From the NCBI GenBank assembly GCA_900770845.1, contig CAAGLS010000049.1, forward strand, positions 1-9,736: DNA of 9,736 nt, in the 5' to 3' direction. Position numbers and translations under genes: made by a program. Source of the stretch: an uncultured Prevotella sp. GTDB taxonomy: Bacteria; Bacteroidota; Bacteroidia; Bacteroidales; Bacteroidaceae. Each line of letters starts with the position of its first letter. The stretch's first letter is position 1. Positions 1 through 6,843 of the stretch are shown piece after piece. The notes beneath the pieces are model-generated. The model was not told where the DNA came from, made no database searches, and was given only the letters and a program-made list of their open reading frames with translations.

Positions 1-1272
1 ATGGCTGACGATGCCTATCTGAGGATGGTTATGCGGACGGAAGAGGAAGACTCGTTTCGGGTAAAACTGAAGTATCTCGATCTGGAGGATGCCCGCATGG
101 TGAACGACGCATTGCCAGACAAGGCCTTTAGCGGAAGCTACATAATAGGATACAAATTGCCCAAGACGCTCAAAAAGATAGGAAAGAATGCTTTCGAATG
201 TAATGTGCTGCTCAAGGAACTGGTCATACCCGAGAGCGTGGAGTCTATTGGAAATGATTTACTTCGTTTTAGCGTCGAAGTTGAAAAGGTGAGGCTTCCA
301 GACAATCTTAAGGTACTTAACGAAAATATGTTTGTCGAATGCTGGAAGCTCAAGGAGGTGAATATCCCCTCTCAGCTTAGAGAGATACATGGTATGGTTT
401 TTTGTGGCTGTCATGTATTCTCCCCTGAGGCCACGATTTTACCAGAGTCGGTTGAGATAATAGACGGCGAAATGTTTAGTGGAAACCGGTTGATGCGGGA
501 GATTGTTATTCCTAAGAATGTAAGAGAGTTGAAGAAAGCCTGCTCTGATATGTATGGCTTGCGCAAGGCTACAATTCTGTCTGACAAATTGACTGAGATT
601 GGAGAGGAAACCTTTTATGCCTGCGATTCACTTGAAGAGGTGAACATTCCTTATGGGATAACAACTATCGGCAAAGGTGCTTTCCAGTGGAATTCCAAAC
701 TTCGTAATATACAGTTGCCCTCTACAGTAACTCACATTGAGGACTTGGCGTTTTATTATGCTCACTTAGAGTCCATCGACATACCGGCAGGCGTTGTCTT
801 TATAGGCCAAAGGGCATTCTCATATAATGACACTCTGCGAATGGTTTACGCACATCCTGTTGTACCTCCTTCTACCAACGTGCCGAAAGATTCACTAAAG
901 TATTTGCCGTTCCATTCCTCTTCAACGGAGACCGCCATCCTCTACGTCCCGAAAGGCTCGGCAGAGGCCTACCGGGCTTCTGAGGTGTTCTCGGAGTTCC
1001 AGAACATCGTCGAGCTTGAGGAGTGGCAATGGCCCACCGCCATCAACAGGCCGGCTGCGACGCAGGCACAGTTCAAAGTGTATGGTGATGCTGGCACGCT
1101 CCATGTCGTGGCCGATGGCAATGGCGGCAATGGGGCGGCATCGGTCAATGTGTTTGGCATAGACGGAGCCTCGGTATGGAGCGGACAAGTGACCGGCCGC
1201 TTGGAAATCAGTTTGCCCAAGGGCTTCTATGTGGTTCGGGTAGGAAAGACAATTCGTAAGGTGTCGTTGTAA
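1..1272 (+). CDS. BspA-like leucine-rich repeat surface protein, probably 5'-partial
   Basis: The 423 visible residues are mostly an array of about eight to nine LRR_5 (BspA / Treponema TpLRR type) repeats of roughly 23 residues, between residues 50 and 290. The recurring pattern is LxxIGxxAFxxCxxLxxVxIPxxV, for example KTLKKIGKNAF and TTIGKGAFQW. Residues 311-338 (AILYVPKGSAEAYRASEVF and following) are the cap usually found after such arrays. The last 40 residues (VFGIDG at 384-389, then LPKGFYVVRVG at 405-415) resemble a C-terminal type IX secretion sorting domain, so the protein is probably exported and surface-attached. BspA proteins bind host matrix proteins or mediate adhesion in some species; the ligand here cannot be read. 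The ATG at base 1 coincides with the window edge and is followed by no signal peptide, so the true start is probably upstream. GC rises from about 43% to about 60% near base 900, at the end of the LRR array. Confidence 0.85.
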   Translation: MADDAYLRMVMRTEEEDSFRVKLKYLDLEDARMVNDALPDKAFSGSYIIGYKLPKTLKKIGKNAFECNVLLKELVIPESVESIGNDLLRFSVEVEKVRLPDNLKVLNENMFVECWKLKEVNIPSQLREIHGMVFCGCHVFSPEATILPESVEIIDGEMFSGNRLMREIVIPKNVRELKKACSDMYGLRKATILSDKLTEIGEETFYACDSLEEVNIPYGITTIGKGAFQWNSKLRNIQLPSTVTHIEDLAFYYAHLESIDIPAGVVFIGQRAFSYNDTLRMVYAHPVVPPSTNVPKDSLKYLPFHSSSTETAILYVPKGSAEAYRASEVFSEFQNIVELEEWQWPTAINRPAATQAQFKVYGDAGTLHVVADGNGGNGAASVNVFGIDGASVWSGQVTGRLEISLPKGFYVVRVGKTIRKVSL

Positions 1273-1338
1273 TGCGATGTATTGGTCACAGATCGATTAT
1301 TTCGTTCATTCTGATTAAGTGATACGATGGTTAGCCAT

Positions 1339-1373
1339 AAGGGCATGCAAGTGTTGAACTTTGCATGCCCTTT
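1339..1373 (+). terminator. Hairpin terminator after the BspA-like gene
   Basis: A perfect 12-bp stem (AAGGGCATGCAA at 1339-1350 with TTGCATGCCCTT at 1361-1372) closes a 10-base loop. It lies 67 bases after the LRR gene's stop codon and runs into a short T stretch (1371-1374). The T tract is short, so termination may be moderate. Confidence 0.6.
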
Positions 1374-1445
1374 TGGGTTGAAAAGAAATATATGCTGCAT
1401 CTATTGGCGGTCTATGCCAGGACAGGGACAACTTACCAAGTCGGC

Positions 1446-1453
1446 AACTTGAT
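1446..1453. repeat. Left copy of 8-bp flanking direct repeat
   Basis: AACTTGAT lies immediately outside the palindromic element and is repeated exactly at 1651-1658 on the other side. The position fits a target-site duplication left by insertion. Confidence 0.55.
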
Positions 1454-1650
1454 AAAGGCTGGTTCTATAAATTAGGCTGATAGAATAATCGATAAAGTGC
1501 GGTTGTCGTTTCGGTCGTCTTCTGCATCTATCGGTCTCAAAACGTCAAGTCTCATCGGTCGTGTAGCCCGCTACACTCCCTCTTCAACTTACGTTTTGAG
1601 TCCCGATAGCTTGCAGAACACGACTCGATCTAATTTATAGAACCAGCCTA
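1454..1650. mobile_element. MITE-like near-palindromic element with 20-bp terminal inverted repeats
   Basis: The ends are perfect 20-bp inverted repeats: 1456-1475 (AGGCTGGTTCTATAAATTAG) and 1630-1649. Further matching arms lie inside: 1514-1526 with 1612-1624 (12 of 13), 1528-1534 with 1603-1609 (perfect 7 bp), and 1536-1545 with 1591-1600 (perfect 10 bp). The centre is a small hairpin, GTGTAG-CCCG-CTACAC (1561-1576). The single strand could fold into one long interrupted hairpin. An 8-bp direct repeat AACTTGAT flanks it (1446-1453 and 1651-1658), which looks like a target-site duplication. There is no transposase gene, so it would need one supplied in trans. A structured intergenic repeat or regulatory RNA is the alternative. 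Confidence 0.6.
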
Positions 1651-1658
1651 AACTTGAT
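1651..1658. repeat. Right copy of 8-bp flanking direct repeat
   Basis: AACTTGAT abuts the right end of the palindromic element and matches 1446-1453 exactly. Confidence 0.55.
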
Positions 1659-1684
1659 TCAACCAGAAAAAAACAAACTGTTTA

Positions 1685-1716
1685 TTTTGTTCTTCGACCA
1701 AATTGCACTAACTTTG
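1685..1716 (+). promoter_or_regulatory. Promoter of maeB (Bacteroidota type)
   Basis: The -33 element TTTTG (1685-1689) is separated by 19 bases from a perfect -7 element TAACTTTG (1709-1716; consensus TAnnTTTG). Transcription would start near 1722-1726, giving a leader of about 50 bases before the maeB start. The promoter lies 35 bases right of the palindromic insertion, so it is intact. Confidence 0.7.
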
Positions 1717-1775
1717 CAATGGATTAAGAGAATCAGAACGAATCAATTCAGGAACGTAAAAAACGACAAATCAAT

Positions 1776-4082
1776 ATGGTAAAAATCACGAAAGAGGCTG
1801 CCCTTGAATATCATGAGGGCAATCGCCCCGGCAAGATCGAGGTGAAACCCACCAAGCCTTACCGCACCCAAACCGACCTCTCGCTGGCCTACTCGCCGGG
1901 AGTGGCCTATCCCTGTCTGGAAATCCAGAAGAATCCAGACGATGTATACAAGTACACCGACAAGGGTAACCTTGTGGCCGTCATCTCCAACGGCACCGCC
2001 GTGCTCGGCCTTGGCGACATCGGGGCCATGAGCGGCAAACCCGTGATGGAAGGCAAGGGACTGCTCTTCAAAATATATGGCGGCATCGACGTGTTCGACA
2101 TAGAGGTGGACGAGAAGGATCCCGAGAAGTTCTGCGAGGCCGTGGAGAAGATTGCCCCCTCCTTTGGCGGCATCAACTTGGAGGACATCAAGGCTCCGGA
2201 GTGCTTCTATATAGAGGACCGGCTGAAGAAGACCCTCGACATACCCGTGATGCACGACGACCAGCACGGCACGGCCATCATTTCAGCTGCCGGACTGCTC
2301 AACGCCTGCGAAGTGGCGGGCAAGAAGCTCAGCGACGTGAGAATCGTCGTCAACGGCGCAGGAGCTGCGGCCATCAGCTGCACCAAGCTCTACGTGTCGC
2401 TCGGCGCAAAGAAAGAGAACATCGTCATGTTGGACTCAAAGGGAGTCATCACCACCGACCGCCCCAACCTCACTCCCCAAAAGGCTCTCTTCGCCACCGA
2501 CCGTCGCGATGTCCACAACTTGGAGGAGGCCATCAAGGGAGCAGACGTGTTTGTTGGTCTTTCGAAAGGCAACATCCTCTCTCAGGACATGGTGCGCTCC
2601 ATGGCCAAGAACCCCATCGTGTTTGCCCTTGCCAATCCAGTGCCGGAGATTTCGTATGAGGATGCCATAGCAGCCCGCCCCGACGTGTTGATGTCGACAG
2701 GCCGCTCCGACTATCCCAACCAGATCAACAACGTCATTGGATTCCCCTACATCTTCAGAGGAGCCCTCGATGTCCATGCGCGCGCCATCAACGAGTCGAT
2801 GAAACTGGCCGCCGTCAAAGCCATCGCACGCCTGGCAAAGCTGCCCATTCCCGACGTCGTGAACGAGGTTTACCACGTGAACGACCTGCAGTTCGGCCCC
2901 AAATACTTCATTCCCAAGCCCGTCGACCCGCGCCTCATCACCGAGGTCTCCACGGCTGTGGCCCAAGCTGCCATTGAAAGTGGCGTGGCCCGCAAGACCA
3001 TCACCGACTGGGATGCCTACAAGCAGCGCCTGCGCCAGCTCTTGGGACAGGAGACGAAACTCACGCGCAACATCCATGCCACAGCCGCACTCCATCCCCA
3101 GCGCGTGGTGTTTGCCGAGGGCGGTCACCCCACGATGATGAAAGCCGCCGTACAGGCCAAGCAGGAAGGCATTTGCCACCCCATCCTCTTGGGCAATCCC
3201 GACCGCCTCAACCGCATGGCCAACCGCTTGAAGCTCAACCTTGACGGCGTGGAAATCATCGACATGCGCGCCGACAACGAGCAGGGACGCCGCGCCACCT
3301 ACGCCAAGCACTTGGCCGAGAAGTGCGCACGCCGCGGCTACTCGTTCGAGGAAGCCTACGACAAGATGTACGAGCGCAACTATTTCGGAATGTCGATGGT
3401 GGAGCAGGGCGACGCAGACGCGTTCATCACGGGCCTCTACACCAAATACTCCAACACCATCAAAGTGGCAAAGGAGGTCATCGGCATTCGCGAGGGCTAC
3501 AAGACGTTCGCCACCATGCACATTCTCAACACCAAGAAGGGCGTCTACTTCTTGAGCGACACGCTCATCAACCGCCATCCCGACGAGAACGTGCTGTATG
3601 ACATTGCCAAGCTCTCGGCCGAGACGCTCAACTTCTTTGGCGAGACTCCCGTCATCTCCATGGTCAGCTACTCCAACTTCGGCACCGACGACCAAGGATC
3701 ACCAGTGAAGGTACACCAGGCTGTGGAACGACTGCAGAAAGAGTTCCCGAACCTTGCCGTGGACGGAGAGATGCAGGTCAACTTCGCACTCGACACCGAG
3801 CTGCGCGACAACCGCTATCCCTTCACCCGCCTGAAGGGCAAGAAGGTAAACACACTGGTGTTCCCCAACATGTCATCGGCCAACAGCTCCTACATGCTAA
3901 TGAAAGAACTCGACCCGGACATCGAGACCATCGGCCCGATTCAGATGGGACTGAACAAACCCATCCACTTCACCGACTTCGAGGCTTCTGTGCGCGACGT
4001 GGTCAACGTCACCGCCGTGGCCGTCATCGACGCCTACGTGGAGAAGGTGAAGGAGGGGCAGAAACGCAACCAGAGTCTCTAA
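1776..4082 (+). CDS. maeB: NADP-dependent malic enzyme with phosphotransacetylase-like domain
   Basis: This 768-residue protein has the full length of the MaeB family. Malic enzyme converts malate to pyruvate and CO2 with reduction of NAD(P)+, in the cytoplasm. The catalytic domain (about 1-430) shows the YSPGVAYPC motif with the likely catalytic Tyr39, Lys94 in KPVMEGKG, metal-ligand acids at Glu136-Asp137 (NLED) and Asp161-Asp162 (MHDDQHGTA), the dinucleotide-binding GAGAAA loop at 194-199 and ALANPVPE at 284-291. Residues from about 440 form a phosphotransacetylase-like domain, with SDTLIN at 594-599, SYSNFG at 631-636 and FPNMSSANSSYMLM at 697-710. In characterised MaeB proteins this domain is regulatory, sensing acetyl-CoA, rather than an active transferase. 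The NADP preference is by family, not read from a residue. The gene stands alone with its own promoter and terminator and is GC-rich with no sign of damage. Confidence 0.95.
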   Translation: MVKITKEAALEYHEGNRPGKIEVKPTKPYRTQTDLSLAYSPGVAYPCLEIQKNPDDVYKYTDKGNLVAVISNGTAVLGLGDIGAMSGKPVMEGKGLLFKIYGGIDVFDIEVDEKDPEKFCEAVEKIAPSFGGINLEDIKAPECFYIEDRLKKTLDIPVMHDDQHGTAIISAAGLLNACEVAGKKLSDVRIVVNGAGAAAISCTKLYVSLGAKKENIVMLDSKGVITTDRPNLTPQKALFATDRRDVHNLEEAIKGADVFVGLSKGNILSQDMVRSMAKNPIVFALANPVPEISYEDAIAARPDVLMSTGRSDYPNQINNVIGFPYIFRGALDVHARAINESMKLAAVKAIARLAKLPIPDVVNEVYHVNDLQFGPKYFIPKPVDPRLITEVSTAVAQAAIESGVARKTITDWDAYKQRLRQLLGQETKLTRNIHATAALHPQRVVFAEGGHPTMMKAAVQAKQEGICHPILLGNPDRLNRMANRLKLNLDGVEIIDMRADNEQGRRATYAKHLAEKCARRGYSFEEAYDKMYERNYFGMSMVEQGDADAFITGLYTKYSNTIKVAKEVIGIREGYKTFATMHILNTKKGVYFLSDTLINRHPDENVLYDIAKLSAETLNFFGETPVISMVSYSNFGTDDQGSPVKVHQAVERLQKEFPNLAVDGEMQVNFALDTELRDNRYPFTRLKGKKVNTLVFPNMSSANSSYMLMKELDPDIETIGPIQMGLNKPIHFTDFEASVRDVVNVTAVAVIDAYVEKVKEGQKRNQSL

Positions 4083-4109
4083 GCCCACAAGCCCATACAC
4101 AAAAACAAG

Positions 4110-4152
4110 CGTGCAATCCCTTGGCGTAAGCCAACGGATTGCACGTTTTTTT
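4110..4152 (+). terminator. Strong terminator of maeB, probably bidirectional
   Basis: The stem CGTGCAATCC (4110-4119) pairs perfectly with GGATTGCACG (4136-4145). An inner stem TTGGC/GCCAA (4121-4125, 4130-4134) carries a GTAA loop, and a C/C mismatch separates the two stems. Seven T residues follow (4146-4152). Read on the minus strand the same hairpin is followed by CTTGTTTTTGT, so it may also stop transcripts of the convergent lipoprotein gene. Confidence 0.85.
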
Positions 4153-4251
4153 GTCCATCGCCATCCATCTGCCACTCCTTGGCGGCAAGAGAGCCGGCTT
4201 TGACAGCCTCCCCCTCTCCACAGGGCAAGGGAAAGCGGGGGATAAAGGAAT

Positions 4252-5064
4252 TCAGTTCTTCACCGTGACATGCATTCTTCCACGGTAATCGACCAGCAAG
4301 TCCATGAGGAAGCTGATGTAGGTGTCGGGCATGACGATGGAAACGAGGAAATGGGTTCCGCGGGGATCCATCCCCGTCAGCCGGATGTCGTTCAGAATGC
4401 CCTGCCTGATGAAGTCGCTCGGAGCCACGCCCGCGAAGTCGCGCTTGCGGAAGTCGCGCGAGAAGAGGCAGTAATCGCCACGATAGAGGCTCACGTGGAT
4501 GATGTTGTCATAGTAGACATTGTCCACCTCCACCCCCTCATCGCTGTAATTGGCCTTCACCACCTTGAATGTCGTCGGGTTGATTTGGATATAGCTATGG
4601 TAGCGGTCCTTGCCATAGACAAGCACAGAGTCGCGCTTGATGAGCTTCCCTGTGTTGAGTGGGGCGGGATGCTCCTTGGAGAAATAGGCGTTGTCATCCC
4701 TATCCTCACTCTTGACCAGACTCACCAAGTCGCCCGAGGCGTTGCGGAACTCAAAGACGTGGGCCGACTGCCTCACGATCTTGTAGCGTGCCGTATTGGC
4801 AGCGTTGAGCACGAGCGTATCGTGGAAGATTTGGAAATACACCGGCTGCGATGTAGAGTCGGGATAGTAGATGGTGTCACCTTGGGCCTTGAACACCACC
4901 GTCTCGTCGTCCTCATTCATCCAGACGCCCTGCAACAGCTTCTTTGCCTCCATATCTTCCTTGGGGGCAGACGGCTGTGTTTTTCCAGGGGTCTTGTTGC
5001 GGCAAGAGGAAAGGGAGAACAGCGCCAGACTTACGGTGACTACATATATCAACTTCAATTTCAT
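4252..5064 (-). CDS. Predicted lipoprotein of unknown function
   Basis: The 270-residue product begins with a lipoprotein signal: a basic MKLK, a hydrophobic stretch (residues 5-16) and a lipobox SLSSC with the acylated Cys at 21. It should therefore be lipid-anchored in the cell envelope. A Pro/Lys/Glu-rich linker (about 22-40) leads to a mostly beta-type domain beginning at LLQGVWMNEDDETVVF (43-58), with motifs GDTIYY and HDTLVL typical of small Bacteroidota lipoproteins. It reminds me of DUF4738-type proteins, but I cannot confirm this. No catalytic motif is seen. It lies 34 bases downstream of ugd on the same strand with no visible promoter between, so it is probably the second gene of that operon. 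The gene ends 100 bases from the shared terminator with maeB. Envelope or polysaccharide work is only a guess from the neighbour. Confidence 0.85.
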   Translation of the reverse strand: MKLKLIYVVTVSLALFSLSSCRNKTPGKTQPSAPKEDMEAKKLLQGVWMNEDDETVVFKAQGDTIYYPDSTSQPVYFQIFHDTLVLNAANTARYKIVRQSAHVFEFRNASGDLVSLVKSEDRDDNAYFSKEHPAPLNTGKLIKRDSVLVYGKDRYHSYIQINPTTFKVVKANYSDEGVEVDNVYYDNIIHVSLYRGDYCLFSRDFRKRDFAGVAPSDFIRQGILNDIRLTGMDPRGTHFLVSIVMPDTYISFLMDLLVDYRGRMHVTVKN

Positions 5065-5098
5065 AGGCGATCAAATCAACCTCAAAGCAGTTTCGTCC

Positions 5099-6442
5099 TT
5101 ATTTGCCGATGCCGTGATACTCAAACCCATTGTCGGCGAGTTCGTTGGCATCATAGATGTTTCGTCCGTCGATGAGGAGCTTGCGGCTCATCTTCTCCCC
5201 AAGAGTTTTCCAGTTGGGCATACGGAATTCCTTCCACTCGGTGAGAAGCAACACGGCAGCGGCTCCCTCGGCGGCATCATACATGTCCTTGGCATAATAA
5301 AGATGGTCGAGATAAGGCTGCAAGTCCTCATTGATTCCCATGCGGCGCTGGCACTCCTGCATGGCCACAGGGTCGTAGGCCCTCACGCGAACGCCAGCCT
5401 TCAACAGCAGCGACAGCATCACCAAGGCCGTGGACTCGCGCATATCGTCGGTCTCGGGCTTGAAGGCCAGCCCCCATACGGCCACTGTCAGCCCCTTGAG
5501 GTGGTCTTCGCCAACAGCCTTCTCCAGCTTCTCAAACAGGATGGTCTTCTGCCGGGCGTTGACACGCTCCACAGCTTTCAGCACCTCCATGGAATAGCCG
5601 TTCTCATCGGCAGTCCTGACCAAGGCCTTGACATCCTTGGGGAAGCAGCTGCCACCATATCCACAGCCGGCATAGAGAAACTTGCGGCCTATGCGCGTGT
5701 CGGAGCCGATGCCCTGGCGCACACTCGTCACGTCGGCGCCCACCCGCTCGCACAGGTTGGCAATGTCGTTCATAAAGGATATGCGCGTGGCCAACATCGA
5801 GTTGGCTGCATATTTGGTCATCTCAGCGCTGGGAATGTCCATGAATATCACTCTGAAGTTGTTGAGCAGGAACGGCTTGTAGAGTCGTGTCAACACCTCC
5901 TTGGCGTGTTCGGAGTCGACACCCACCACCACACGGTCAGGACTCATGAAATCCTTAATGGCACTACCTTCCTTGAGGAACTCCGGATTGCTGGCCACAT
6001 CGAAGCTGATGTCCAGCCCCCGCTTGTCGAGTTCCTCCTGTATGGTGTGGCGCACTTTCTTGGCCGTACCCACAGGAACGGTGCTTTTGGTCACGACCAC
6101 AATGGGGTGCGTCAGGTTCTGTCCAATGGTGCGTGCCACCTCAAGGACATAGTGCAAGTCGGCGGAGCCATCCTCGTCGGGAGGCGTTCCCACAGCCGAG
6201 AACACAACTTCCTGGTCGTTGAGCACGGAAGCCAAATCTGTGGTGAAGTTCAATCGGCCAGCCTTGACGTTCTTCAAGACAAGATCATCAAGACCCGGCT
6301 CATAGATGGGCACGTCACCCCGCTTGAGCCTTTCTATCTTCTTTGCGTCGATGTCGACACAAGTGACATGGGCACCCGTCTCGGCAAAACAAGTTCCCGA
6401 AACCAAACCTACATAACCGGTTCCAACAATTGCTATATTCAT
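5099..6442 (-). CDS. ugd: UDP-glucose 6-dehydrogenase
   Basis: The 447-residue protein oxidises UDP-glucose to UDP-glucuronate with two NAD+, supplying uronic acid precursors for capsule, exopolysaccharide or other surface glycans; it is cytoplasmic. The N-terminal Rossmann domain starts MNIAIVGTGYVGLVSG with GTGYVG at 7-12 and Asp30 at the end of the second strand for NAD+. Family signatures follow: GDVPIYEPGL (42-51), STVPVGT (120-126), NPEFLKEG (152-159), Lys210 in MTKYAANSMLA, and the catalytic Cys266 in GGSCFPKD (263-270). The C-terminal UDP-binding domain begins near VAVWGLAFKPETDDMRES (320-337). The length is usual. The start at 6442 gives a complete Rossmann fold and needs no extension; no Shine-Dalgarno is present, only an A/T-rich leader. 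It is the first gene of a two-gene operon with the lipoprotein. Confidence 0.96.
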   Translation of the reverse strand: MNIAIVGTGYVGLVSGTCFAETGAHVTCVDIDAKKIERLKRGDVPIYEPGLDDLVLKNVKAGRLNFTTDLASVLNDQEVVFSAVGTPPDEDGSADLHYVLEVARTIGQNLTHPIVVVTKSTVPVGTAKKVRHTIQEELDKRGLDISFDVASNPEFLKEGSAIKDFMSPDRVVVGVDSEHAKEVLTRLYKPFLLNNFRVIFMDIPSAEMTKYAANSMLATRISFMNDIANLCERVGADVTSVRQGIGSDTRIGRKFLYAGCGYGGSCFPKDVKALVRTADENGYSMEVLKAVERVNARQKTILFEKLEKAVGEDHLKGLTVAVWGLAFKPETDDMRESTALVMLSLLLKAGVRVRAYDPVAMQECQRRMGINEDLQPYLDHLYYAKDMYDAAEGAAAVLLLTEWKEFRMPNWKTLGEKMSRKLLIDGRNIYDANELADNGFEYHGIGK

Positions 6443-6552
6443 AGTAGTATCTTTATTTTATCTTGCTCCCGGACAGCCGGCGACAACGACAGGGGAGCGA
6501 GGCTTTTGCCTGCGCGTTCGCCACAAATCCATAGGTCTTACGTTTTTCAAGG

Positions 6553-6584
6553 CAAAGGTAAACGTTTTTTTTTAAAACACAAAA
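6553..6584 (-). promoter_or_regulatory. Promoter of the ugd operon (Bacteroidota type)
   Basis: On the minus strand a -33 element TTTTG (6584-6580) is followed after 19 bases by a perfect -7 element TACCTTTG (6560-6553). The start of transcription would be near 6546, leaving a leader of about 100 bases before the ugd ATG. Confidence 0.65.
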
Positions 6585-6787
6585 TAAAACGATATATTCC
6601 TCTAATTGGTGCTGAAGAAAACGCTGACCACCACCAGCTCCAACCTTTAGGCAACAGGGAAACCGCGCAAAAGGAAGAGCCGCACGCCTCTCCGTCAATT
6701 TGAGTTCCTCATGCGCATAGCCATCATCATCTTGTGGTTTTGACGACAACAACACTTGGAAGAATGGAAGAAAAACGGGGAGGACAC

Positions 6788-6818
6788 TTGGAGGGTTCGG
6801 AGAAAGGTTGTATATTTG
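6788..6818 (+). promoter_or_regulatory. Promoter of the restriction-modification operon
   Basis: The -33 element TTG (6788-6790) lies 20 bases before a perfect -7 element TATATTTG (6811-6818). Transcription would start near 6825, giving a leader of only about 20 bases. The -33 box sits inside one copy of a 9-bp direct repeat, and the -7 box overlaps the palindrome ATTTGCAAAT (6814-6823). Either could be an operator. Confidence 0.7.
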
Positions 6819-6843
6819 CAAATCGAAATAAAGAATCATCAAT

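Larger units (their letters stand above)
1273..1775. other. 503-base intergenic region
   Basis: No credible gene is seen here. The stretch holds, in order, the hairpin terminator of the LRR gene (1339-1373), a MITE-like palindromic insertion (1454-1650) and the promoter of maeB (1685-1716). Nothing is recognised in 1374-1445. The maeB start at 1776 has no Shine-Dalgarno sequence, only an A-rich leader, as is normal in Bacteroidota. Confidence 0.7.
6443..6843. other. 401-base divergent intergenic region
   Basis: This region separates ugd (-) from the restriction-modification operon (+). It contains the ugd leader and promoter (6443-6584) and the restriction operon promoter (6788-6818). The ugd leader holds a possible hairpin, GCTCCC (6465-6470) with GGGAGC (6493-6498), and a small AGGC-TTTT-GCCT hairpin (6500-6511). 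Nothing convincing is seen in 6604-6750. The left edge of the acquired restriction module presumably falls somewhere here. Confidence 0.6.

Noticed and set aside
2436..3695. Open frame of 419 codons on the - strand
   Set aside because: It lies fully antisense to maeB, a clearly real gene, and is explained by high GC third positions in maeB.
4252..5175. Open frame of 301 codons on the + strand over the lipoprotein region
   Set aside because: The minus-strand reading gives a proper lipoprotein signal and a sensible operon position after ugd; the plus frame has neither.
4871..6703. Open frame of 610 codons on the + strand
   Set aside because: It runs antisense across ugd, which has all family motifs; the translation shows only His/Val/Leu-rich shadow sequence and no recognisable domain.
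6711..6743. Ten-residue hydrophobic ORF (MRIAIIILWF) upstream of the restriction operon
   Set aside because: It is too short, precedes the assigned promoter and has no ribosome binding site; chance is sufficient.
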